Assembly: GCF_905171765.1 (NCBI RefSeq)
Contig: NC_053390.1
Coordinates: 518,034,852-518,098,851, forward strand
Source: Bufo bufo
Lineage: Eukaryota; Chordata; Amphibia; Anura; Bufonidae
Length of the DNA: 64,000 nt
Reading direction: 5' to 3'
Shown here piece after piece: positions 55,640-64,000 of this stretch. Each line of letters begins with the position of its first letter. The first letter of the stretch is position 1. A program made the position numbers and the translations under genes. The notes under the pieces were generated by a model that made no database searches, had not been told where the DNA came from, and saw nothing but the letters and a program-made list of their open reading frames with translations.

Positions 55640-57408
55640 ATACACAGTACATATAAAAGCTTATACATAGACGAACGGAAGCCCAATAACAGGGAACAAA
55701 ATGCCAACCTCTCATTTATCATTATTGGTAATGGCATTCAGGGCAGAAGGGCCTGGTGCTGTTTGTTCTTCCCTTGCCCCATAACTTCTATTCTGATTTC
55801 CCCTTGCTTGCTAGACCACAATGTCTTGAGATGGTATCTTTCAAACAGGTTTTAGCAGATTCATTTCCCATAATCATGACATCAATGGGTTGTGATCCTA
55901 TATGTCAGTATGACATCTCTGTACTAGCATTCTTGTTAGTTTTATTAATAATTTGTGATGGTCATTTCCAGGTGTCCCACTGTATAGTGTCATTGCCATG
56001 CTAAATGATTTCTGATATGGAAAGAATACTTTTTTCCCCACCATATACAGTACATAATGGCATATTAATAAGAAATCACATAAATTTGTGATTTGTGCAG
56101 GTTTAACTGTAAAGATCTCTACTGGTGATAGAAATAAAGGGAATTGAGAATGCTATAATTATGCAGAAATCTACTCTGAAGCCACCAGGTTGGCCCACTG
56201 TAGTCCAAGGTCTCCAAACATCTCATTCAACAGCCACTAGCCAAGGCTGAACAAAGGTAGCACTATTGCTCACCTTTTATAGCAAAAGAGACCGAACCAC
56301 CTGGACCACTAGTGGTTCTCTACGAAGCAGTACTTTCAGTTTAATCCAGTAAATAGTAAGAACTGAGGCACTCACCAGCAATCTTGAATTTTTCTTGAGT
56401 TCTGCTTTTGTCTCACGTAACTCAGTCCATGCAGTGTGTTTTATGGGTGAAATAGCCATCAAAAGGACTCAAGAATGCGATTTTTTTTTATTGTTTACTT
56501 TAGTCATCTCATTTAATTTAAAGAAGCAATTTTGTCATTGTCTGACAGTAATGAATTAATATCAGTCTTTCACATTGCTCACCTTTATCTTGAATTTTGC
56601 CCAATATTTTGCGGAACTAGCTATTTGTGTGTGAACTGTAGTGTGTGAACTGTCTAATTTATGTCCCATCACAACACTGAACTGAAATAAAAATGTGTCC
56701 AATGTACAACTTGAATGTTGTTGTCTAATCAAAGAAAACTTTTATCACATAGGAAGCACCACAGTAATCAGCTCCCAGCACTCCCACCAATATCACCTGG
56801 AAGCTATGAAAAGCCAGATGTTTCTCCAGCAGCATAACAGAGTAATAATGTGCCATGAGTTCTCCAGAGGAGCAGGGCGAAAGATGGGAGTGGTAGTGGC
56901 TCTGGCTGCAATAGTTATTTACAGTGGTAATCCTCAAACCAATGCTCTCTAGGGGCAACAGTGAGTGGCAGGAGGGAGCACCCTTTCTTCCTTCGGGGCA
57001 CACCTTGATGCTGGGGCTCCTACCTGATGGTAGTTGGGGTGCCCTTGGTGTGTTGTACAGGTGCAAGGCAGAAGATGTAGGTACTGTGGCTAGTGAATGG
57101 TGCTGGAGTTAGTAACCAGGCCGATTGTAGAAAACAAATACGTCTCTCTTTACTAAAGTGCAGAATGGGAGTTGTAGTACATCCAACGGAATCAAACACT
57201 GTTTCTTCCCAGATGTATGGAAATAAGCAAGGATATCTCCAAAGTCTCTTTCTGCAGAATCTAAGGCTGGCAATAAGGTTCTTGCACACTTGCCCATAAT
57301 TGCCAGCTGAGGGATACAGGATTAAGATATGACTGGTCAGGACCATGGCTAAGTATGGAAGGGTGTCTTAGCAATTGTCCTCTCACTGCAGTAATGTCTT
57401 TATCAGCC
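55640..57408. other. No recognisable feature
   Basis: Several short frames on both strands, none with recognisable motifs or splice context. The 108- and 113-residue minus-strand frames at 56725-57346 have no domain I can identify. Confidence 0.35.
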
Positions 57409-57411
57409 TTA

Positions 57412-57817
57412 GGCCTCTTTCACACTACCGTATGGCTATTTCAGTGTTTGTTCCGTTTTTTTGTTTCCGTTGTGTTTCCGTTCTGTTTTTACGTTCCGTT
57501 TTTGGCATATACAGTATACAGTAATTACATAGAAAAAATTGGGCTGGGCATAACATTTTCAATAGATGGTTCCGCAAAAACGGAACGGATACGGAATACA
57601 TACGGATGCATTTCCGTATGTGTTCCGTTTTTTTTGCGGACCCATTGACTTGAATGGAGCCACGGAACGTGATTTGCGGGCAATAATAGGACATGTTCTA
57701 TATTTCGAGTACATTCCATTTTTTTTTTTGCGGAACCATTGGAATGAATGGTTCCGTATACGGAACGCAAAAAACAGCCCGCAAAATGGAGAAAAAACCG
57801 GTAGTGTGAAAGAGGCC
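57412..57817. mobile_element. MITE E (TTA-flanked)
   Basis: 406 bp, ends GGCCTCTTTCACACTACCG and CGGTAGTGTGAAAGAGGCC (perfect inverted 19-mers), TTA at 57409-57411 and 57818-57820. The interior holds TTCCGTTTTTTTGCGGA-type motifs in both orientations, which create frames on both strands (up to 144 residues) that are not genes. Confidence 0.9.
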
Positions 57818-57959
57818 TTAAATAGCACTCGTACCTCACTAACTGACTCCAGTACTCGGCCTTGCAGATTCTGGGCGTTCTAGTTTTTTCTGTCTCTCTC
57901 TGAAGTACAGGAAAGTAGAGATGGCTTTCTTGATGCAAAGATACAAGGAGTGAGCACAT

Positions 57960-58600
57960 GTAGCTCCTCTCTAGAGATGAGCGAATTTATCAAAAATTTG
58001 ATTCAGCCGTTTCGCCGAATTTTTCAGAAAAATTTGTTTCAATCCAAATTTATTCGTGGCGAATCGCATTAAAAAAATGGCTATTTCCGGGCTGCAGAGA
58101 GCCTTTATAGGGGTGTAGAACACTGTGCCTTGCAGTAACAAGCATAGGGAGTCTGCTGTGGTAGTGAAACAATACTATGAGTCAGTATGACAAGCACATG
58201 ACAGGTGTCGCTCTTAGAATCACTGCATACTTCAATTATTTGGGCTGTCACAGGGCCAAAACTGACAAACTCAGCCTTAAAGGTAGATGTTAGCGTCAAG
58301 AAGAACCGCACTCCTTTTACATCGTCAGCTGATTGCACATATATGTCTACAGAACCTGTTCTATTAAACGCTTATAAAAGTAGAGTAAACCCCGGACAGA
58401 GTGGAGAGGGTGTCAGCAGTAAGTTTGTATTGACGTCACTGATTATTTTGCCCTTCCTCTGATCTGTGAGAACAATAACCCCCAAAAAACAAATCCTGTC
58501 TGTGGAGCATATGCCTTCACTCGGTCAGCATTTGCTCAATAATCCATCAGTATTGCTAAAGCAAAAAAAAAAAAACAGGAGTGGATCTAAAACAGAGAAG
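57960..58600. repeat. Interspersed repeat (GAGATGAGCGAATTT type)
   Basis: Starts GAGATGAGCGAATTTATC, with TTTGATTCAG...CGAATTTTTC inverted motifs; related start at 42653. The rest is non-coding. An A-run lies at 58563-58575. Confidence 0.4.
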
Positions 58601-58606
58601 ACACAT

Positions 58607-59208
58607 TGTCACGGGCCGCCGGCAATGAGCTCGCTCTCTGCAGCGCCGACGGCGCCCCGCCTCTGTGCAGGAGCGGGGACGCGTGCAGCCCTATGCGGCA
58701 GGGTGAGTCATTTGACACTGGCCACGTCACATGACCCCTGCTAGTCACTAGTTAAACAGGCAGCCTGCTGGCCACAGGTTGCCTGTTATTTAGGTTCCAC
58801 CTGCGATTTTGTCTGACCTGGCGTACTTACCTTCTTCTGAATTCCTGACGATCCTCTGCCTGCTCCTTGTGTACTTTTGCTGCTCTCCTGGTATTCTGAC
58901 GCCGGCTTCCTCCTGACAATCCTCTGCTGACTCCTTTGGTACTTCTGGAATCTCCTGGTATTTATGACCCCAGCTTCTCCTGACTATTCTCTTCTTGCTC
59001 CATTTGTACTTCGTGGCTCTCCTGGTATTGACTTGGTCCGTTCACGTTCTGTTGTTTGTCTCATCTGTCCTCCCTGCACTTATTCCAAGCTAGGGATTTC
59101 TGTCCAGTTGTCCCCTGTCATTAAGACTTGCGAGGCAAGTAGGGGGGAGGGTGGAGTGCAGTGGTCACTTCCCTCCCCCCTGCGTGTGGTGTGTACGCGA
59201 CCATTACA
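58607..59208 (+). mobile_element. Probable solo LTR
   Basis: 602 bp from TGTCACGGGC to CGACCATTACA, flanked by CACAT (58602-58606) and CACGT (59209-59213), one mismatch in five. The ends mirror those of the LTR at 20924-22650. It contains repeated CCTGACGATCCTCTGC / CCTGACAATCCTCTGC units (58846, 58913). Not obviously the LTR of the pol at 60020, since it has its own flanking near-duplication. Confidence 0.65.
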
Positions 59209-59439
59209 CACGTGAACTGAATATTTGCATGTCTTCTGTGTTTTTTACCCACTCCTGATTTTGGCTACCAGTTCATAACCCAATTCTGATGGGACCATAG
59301 AGGCCTTAAAGCTGCTACACAGACAGGATCTGTTGTGCGTCTCATTTTTCCTTCCTTCTGACAAATCAGAAGACGTGTCAAATAAATGATGATGTCAGCC
59401 AGGCTGAAAGCCAAAATAGTGGACTAGTCCTGAAATGGG

Positions 59440-59600
59440 GAAGGGTGGAAGCAGCATGAGGAGACCACAGAGTGGCACAATGACAGAGTCTGGAGGTGGC
59501 AGCAGCATCAGGAGGAGACCACAGAGCAGCACAATGACAGAGTCTGGAGGTGGCAGCAGCATGAGGAAGCCACAGAATGGCACAATGACAGTGTCAATCG
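59440..59600. repeat. Minisatellite, ~51-bp units
   Basis: Three units around GGAGGTGGCAGCAGCATGAG ... CCACAGAGTGGCACAATGACAG. Proline/leucine- and glycine/serine-rich frames here are artefacts. Confidence 0.88.
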
Positions 59601-59727
59601 ACCAAGATACTTCTGGGGGAACCTGCCTGGCATGAACAGGCCTCTAATAGCTACAGACAATGAGAAGCCAAAGAGTCAAGATAGCTTTGAGCCCGGAAGA
59701 GTCGCAAAGTTTATCAAGATATGTCAC

Positions 59728-59812
59728 AAAAGATTTTACCGCATATAACCGCAGCACTGACTACAGAATAAATTTAGTTTTTTTTGACCGAAATACTTCA
59801 ATAAAGATTTTA
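59728..59812. repeat. 72-bp-type unit, single copy
   Basis: AAAGATTTTACCGCATATAA ... CCGAAATACTTCAATAAAGA matches the tandem units at 63841-63984. The Gmr1-like pol and LTRs lie between. Confidence 0.75.
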
Positions 59813-60019
59813 CAGTCTACAATCTACATTATGAACTCATAATAGGGAGAGACTTCCCGGGCTTCCCAGCACTGTAGCCTGCTATGAGAGTGACTGATAC
59901 CCATGAGACAGTGGTAACCCTAGCAGAGTGGCCCAGCTCAGAAGGGATACTAGAACCCTGGGAATCTGAGACCGAAGGGCCAGCGGTACGGGTGACCGCC
60001 ACTAAGTGTGATGGTGGGA

Positions 60020-61275
60020 GACGTGGAGGACTTGCCGCTGGGTCCTGAATTGGCAGACCTCAATGTCTTCGGGGATAATTTTGGTACTGCCCAACGTCTG
60101 GACCCAATGCCTGGGAAAATGTGTTAATAGTAGATGGTGAACCACAACAACCTGGGGCAGAGTCAGTGTTTACCCGTTTTGTGGTTCATCAAGATATGTT
60201 GTATCGGGTAAACCAACTACGGGGTGAGCCTATTGAACAGTTGGTGGTCCCTAAGGCTTATCGCAAGCTTGTGTTGGATCTAGCCCACCAACACGTTCTC
60301 GGGGTTCACCTGTGGCTCCAGAAAACTCAGGATCATATTCTACAGCAGTTTTACTGGCCCAGCATATTCAAAGAAGTGAAAGAGTTTTGTAAGTCTTGCC
60401 CGACCTGCCAGATAACTAGCCCCCAGCCACATTTCCGTAGTCCCCTAGTACCTCTCCCGATTATTGAAGTATCGTTTAACCGAATAGCTATGGGCCTCAT
60501 AGGCCCAGTACCGAAGTCCGCCAGAGGGCATCAACACATCTTAGCCATTCTAGACTACGCCACTCGGTACCCAGAGGCGGTGCCACTGCAACATACCTCG
60601 GCCAAACTCATAGCTAAGGAGTTAATGGAGATGTTCTCACTAGTAGGACTACCTAAAGAGGTTCTGACCGACCAAGGGACCCCTTTTATGTCCAAGGTGA
60701 TGAGGGAACTCTGTAAGTTGCTGCACATAAAACAACTATGGACATCCGTTCACCATCCGCAAGCAGATGGTCTGGTAGAACGGTTTAACCAAACATTAAA
60801 AAATATGTTGAAAAAGGTAGTGTCTAAAGATGGGAAGGACTGGGACCTATTTCTGCCCTATCTCATGTTCGCAGTGCGAGAGATACCCCAGGCCTCTACT
60901 GGGTTCTCGCCCTTCGAACTGCTATATGGCAGACACCCTCGCGGTCTCTTGGACGTGGCCAAAGAGGCGTGGGAACAACAACCCACTCCACATAAAAGTG
61001 TCATTGAGTACTTTACCCAGATGCAAGATTGGATAGAGACAGTGTTGCCTCTTGTTAGGGAGCATATGGAGGCAGCTCAGCGGGCCCAGAGTCGGGTCTA
61101 TAATCGGCAGGCTCGGGTCCGGATCTTTAACCCATGTGATCGGGTTTTGGTTCTGGTGCCGAACGTAGACAGAAAGTTCCTGGCTAGGTGGCAGGGGCCC
61201 TACGAGGTACTAGAGAAAATTGGAGATGTAAACTACAGTCAGGGCGGCGAAAGCCAGAGCAGGTTTACCATGTGA
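60020..61275 (+). pseudogene. pol: Gmr1-like integrase (upstream of RT)
   Basis: Integrase of a Ty3/gypsy element with Gmr1-type domain order. The N-terminal extension begins around 60020 (ELADLNVFGDNFGTAQ), then a frameshift near 60100 leads to the 384-codon frame from 60121. Zinc motif: H56, H63 (AHQHVLGVHLW), C93, C96 (CPTC). The expected first catalytic Asp is replaced: IAMGLIGPVP has Gly125 where relatives have Asp. The second Asp (LTDQGTPFMS) and Glu (GLVERFNQTLK) remain. A GPY/F-like WQGPYEVLEKIGDVNY follows. The frame shifts just after, at the VNLLK peptide near 61275. Confidence 0.9.
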
Positions 61276-62800
61276 ATTTACTCAAACCGTGAAAAGATAG
61301 GTAAACCTGTACAGAAGACAGCCTGCAGCCGGGTTTTCTAGGAGAAGAGGTACCGGCCCCTCTGTCTGATGCAAGAGAGGCAGCTGCCACAGTAGAAATT
61401 GCTGACAGCCTCTCCTCTAAACAGACTCAGGAGGCCAGGGAGTTCGTTGTTCGGAACACGGATGTGTTCTCGGACCTCAATGAATGCACTTCCATAATCC
61501 AGCATGACATTGTCACTGAGCCTCAGGCAAAAGTCAGATTGAAACGATACCGGGTGCCTGAGGCTCGGCGACAAGCCATATCGGTGGAGGTGCAGCTAAT
61601 GTTGCAGCTAGACATCATTGAGGAGTCAAAAAGTGAGTGGGCCAGGCCGGACGGGACGTTGCAGTTTTGTAACGACTTTCGAAAACTTAACGAGGTTTCC
61701 AAATTCGATGCTTATCCCATGCCCCGGGTGGATGAGCTCATTGAGAGGTTAGGACAAGCCCGGTATTTTTCTGTTTTGGACCTCACGAAAGGGTACTGGC
61801 AGGTACCCCTAACGGAGGCTGCCAAAAAGAAAACAGCCTTCATCACGCCTGAGGGGCTGTATCAATATAAGGTCTTACCCTTTGGTCTGTATGGCGCCCC
61901 GGCCACTTTTCAGTGACTAATGGACATTGTTCTTCGTCCACATCGTCGGTACGCTTCTGCTTACCTGGACAATATTGTCATCCACAATACCGACTGGGAA
62001 AGTCACCTACCCAAAGTGCAGGCTGTAGTGGACTCACTTCAGAAAGCTGGCCTAACTGCTAACCCCAAAAAATGTGCGATAGGGTTAGAAGAGACTAAGT
62101 ACCTGGGGTATGTCATTGGGTGCAGAGTCATCAAAACCCCAAGTGAACAAAATAGAGGCGATACAGAATTGGTCCCGACCTGTCACCACTAGGCAAATAA
62201 AGTAATTCCTGAGAATGGTGGGCTATTACATGAGGTTTCTTCCCCACTTTGCTACTCTAGCCGCGCCCTTGACAGGACTGTTGAAGGGACACAAATCAAT
62301 GATGGTTTGCTGGGATGATAAGGGCGGAAGAGGCTTTCTCCGCTTTGAAGTCGGCCCTGTGCGGGTCCCCAGTTTTGGTGACGCCTGACTTCAAAAGGGA
62401 GTTTATAGTACAGACCGATGCCTCCGAAGTAGGCCTCGGTGCTGTACTGTCTCGGGAAGTCAACGGGGAGGAGCAAACCGTTGTATTCCTCAGCCGTAAG
62501 CTCACCCCAGTCGAGACCCGGTATAGTATAGTGGAGAGAGAGTGCCTGGCTATCAAGTGGGCATTAGAATCTCTCCGTTATTATTTATTGGGGGGGAAAT
62601 TCAGCATGGTGACTGCTGACTACTCCCCTCTCAAGTGGATGAGCCAGGCCAAGGACAGAAATGCCTGGGTCACCCAATGGTTTCTTTCCCTACAAAAATG
62701 TACGTTTTCAGTGGAACACAGGGCAGGCCAGTTACAGGGAAACGCGGATGCCCTGTCCCGGATACACTGTCTGGCGTGTGTTCACCCTCTCAGGGTTGAA
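61276..62800 (+). pseudogene. pol: Gmr1-like reverse transcriptase / RNase H
   Basis: Follows integrase, the reverse of normal gypsy order. RT: FSDLNECTSIIQHDIV, LKRYRVPEARRQAI, FCNDFRKLNEVSKFDAYPMP, LDLTKGYWQVPL and LPFGLYGAPATFQ. Next is an in-frame TGA (61914-61916, Arg expected), then AYLDNIVIH, where the second Asp of YLDD is Asn. About nine codons before PDGTLQFCNDF are missing. A frameshift near 62150 leads, after a gap, to RNase H from 62315: VQTDASEVGLGAVLS, RECLAIKWALE, YYLLGGKFSMVTADY, then GNADALSRIH. Inactive. Confidence 0.9.
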
Positions 62801-62984
62801 CAAAGGTGGGGGAATTTTCCTCCCAGCATGTTCTGTTGGACTGATTTACAGCCAGGTCAAATACCGGACCAGATTTCAAATGCCGATCCGGGTTTTGGCA
62901 GCACCTGGCTGTCTTTAAATAGGCAGCTGGGCTCAGAAGACATGTCTCTGTGTTGGGATCTGGGAGCCTTGTGTCCTGTGTGGG

Positions 62985-63551
62985 GATTTGCTCTAGTAGA
63001 CAGGTTAGCGGACGCAGTATAGAGGCAAGGAACCAGGATGTAAATCAAACTTCAGTGTTTTATTCACACTCAACAAAAACATAACAGTCTTGGTGCTTGT
63101 TCACACACAGCAAAATAACAGTGTTCACCTGGAATACTAGTTGTCAGTTCAGACACAGCAAAGTAACACAGTGTTCACCTGGAATCCTAGGTGTCAGTTC
63201 ACACCCGGGTGAATGCTCAGCCACAGAAAAGTTCACTGGCATCTTTCAGGCGGCCTGCACACCTGTTTGAAGTCCTCAGCCTTCAGCACAGAGGCTCCAC
63301 AGCTTCACTGTCAGATGGAGGTAAAAATCCACACAGCTGAGACTGCTGGCTGGGTTTTTATATCCCAGCCAAAACCCGGCCTGGAGCGTGGGGAGAGGCC
63401 ACCCACCCTGCACTTTGGCTTCTCCCAGTAAGAGCCGGCCCGGATTGGCTTTACAGCCATACTATAACAAATAGTGTCAGTCAGCACTAACTGCCGCTGA
63501 CACTTAAAATTACCGGCTCTTACCTCACTGAGGCCAGGAATCTCGGTGACA
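62985..63551 (-). mobile_element. Solo LTR, minus orientation
   Basis: Read on the minus strand it begins TGTCACCGAGATTCC (63551), has a TATA box GGATATAAAAACCC (about 63355), two copies of CCAGGTGAACACTG and the poly-A signal GTGTGAATAAAACACTG (about 63050), and ends GCGGACGC-like sequence near 62996. The last ~110 bp are an inverted copy of 63713-63835. Confidence 0.65.
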
Positions 63552-63836
63552 CGTACCGTCCGTCAATGACGGACCCTTGCGCCTTTCTACACTGGATAAA
63601 GGCTTGCTATCTGTTTGGAGTGAAAAGAGGTTGGTGCTGCTATCAGCAAGGACTCTTTGAGGCAGAATTGCCACATGGTGTGAATTACCACTGCAAGGTG
63701 ACTTTTTGTTTGAACATGACTGCTTGTTTTGTCACTTGCCTGAAGTGTGAATAAAACACTGAACTGTTTGATCCAAATAACTTGTTGTTGCCTCTATACT
63801 GCGTCCGCTAATCCTGTCTACCAGAGCGAGTACCCA
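63552..63836 (+). mobile_element. Related LTR 3' part, plus orientation
   Basis: Ends GTGTGAATAAAACACTGAAC ... GCCTCTATACTGCGTCCGCT AATCCTGTCTACC, the mirror of the previous LTR. The upstream part (63552-63712) is different, so this is a diverged or truncated family member, possibly the 3' LTR of the Gmr1-like element. Confidence 0.5.
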
Positions 63837-63840
63837 CGCC

Positions 63841-63984
63841 GCATATAAGTACAGCGCTGAACGCTGAATACAATTAGTTTTTCCACCGAAATACATCAAT
63901 AAAGATTTTACTGCATATAAGTACAGCGCTGAACGCTGAATAAGATTTGTTTTTCCACCGAAATACGTCACTAAAGATTTTACG
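63841..63984. repeat. Tandem repeat, two 72-bp units
   Basis: GCATATAAGTACAGCGCTGA ... CCACCGAAATACATCAATAA, twice; related to 59728-59812. The array may continue past the window end. The minus-strand frame with a repeated TYFGGKTN peptide is a by-product. Confidence 0.88.
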
Positions 63985-64000
63985 GAGCACGGAGATGGAG

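Noticed and set aside
57412..57817. Overlapping frames of 89-144 residues on both strands
   Set aside because: They are produced by inverted repeats of MITE E and carry no protein motif.
59395..59635. Leucine/proline- and serine/glycine-rich repeat proteins
   Set aside because: Both strands of one 51-bp minisatellite give open frames because of the repeat length; no other evidence of coding.
60020..62800. IN-before-RT order as a new retroelement type
   Set aside because: This order is already known for Gmr1-like Ty3/gypsy elements, so it is reported as a class label, not as a discovery.
58607..63836. 58607-59208 and 63552-63836 as the paired LTRs of the Gmr1-like element
   Set aside because: The two share no clear sequence, and the first has its own near-matching flanking pentamers, indicating an independent solo LTR.
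63732..63971. Frame with tandem TYFGGKTN peptides
   Set aside because: Follows from two 72-bp DNA repeats (a multiple of three) and runs into an LTR end.

Overview
This window looks like intergenic DNA from a vertebrate with a large, repeat-rich genome, most likely a frog or toad. That is an inference from the mixture of elements: chromodomain Ty3/gypsy (Tf1/sushi-type) retrotransposons, a Gmr1-like gypsy with integrase before reverse transcriptase, an L1-clade LINE, a CR1/L2-like LINE, many Tc1 relatives, hAT and TTA/TAA-flanked MITEs, and short tandem arrays. I found no host gene, exon, tRNA, rRNA or CRISPR array. Every long reading frame I can interpret belongs to a mobile element, and all are damaged.

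Layout. 1-4.6 kb: a 963-bp block (99.6% identical, 3601 bp apart, direct orientation) holds an LTR with a 5-bp target duplication. Between the copies lie a gypsy gag plus LTR, a Tc1 scrap and a minisatellite. 4.6-10.5 kb: mostly old, unrecognised sequence with GATA runs, an old local duplication and a retroposon-like repeat. 10.5-18.4 kb: two direct repeats bracket an internally deleted Tc1 and a complete gypsy (12762-17995; TATTC duplication); an old Tc1 is split around the whole block. 18.4-20.4 kb: one Tc1 nested in another. 20.6-23.1 kb: a minisatellite split by an LTR that carries two MITEs. 23-30 kb: MITEs, a degraded Tc1-like stretch and a full-length Tc1 with DD35E spacing. 30-34 kb: a CR1/L2-like LINE, a tandem array split by a GC-rich insert, and a Tc1. 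34.4-42.4 kb: an L1 with an exact 14-bp target duplication, itself carrying a hAT MITE (8-bp duplication), a nearly intact DD37E Tc1 and a Tc1 fragment. 42.4-49.3 kb: a hAT fragment, a Tc1 and a gypsy inserted in an interspersed repeat. 49.8-52.9 kb: two MITEs (one with a ~285-bp internal hairpin), a LINE scrap, a hAT MITE nested in another inverted repeat, and a solo LTR. 54.1-55.6 kb: a Tc1. 57.4-64 kb: a MITE, a solo LTR, a minisatellite, a Gmr1-like pol and two LTRs of one family in opposite orientation.

The most informative signal is in the three sushi-type gypsy elements. Each has, one base from its 5' LTR, a 10-nt primer-site sequence exactly complementary to a stretch ~27 nt downstream of a TATA-like box in that LTR. 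The pair differs between the three families but stays complementary in each, as expected for Tf1-style self-priming. Nothing here forms a host operon or pathway; the window records repeated, nested insertion and later decay.
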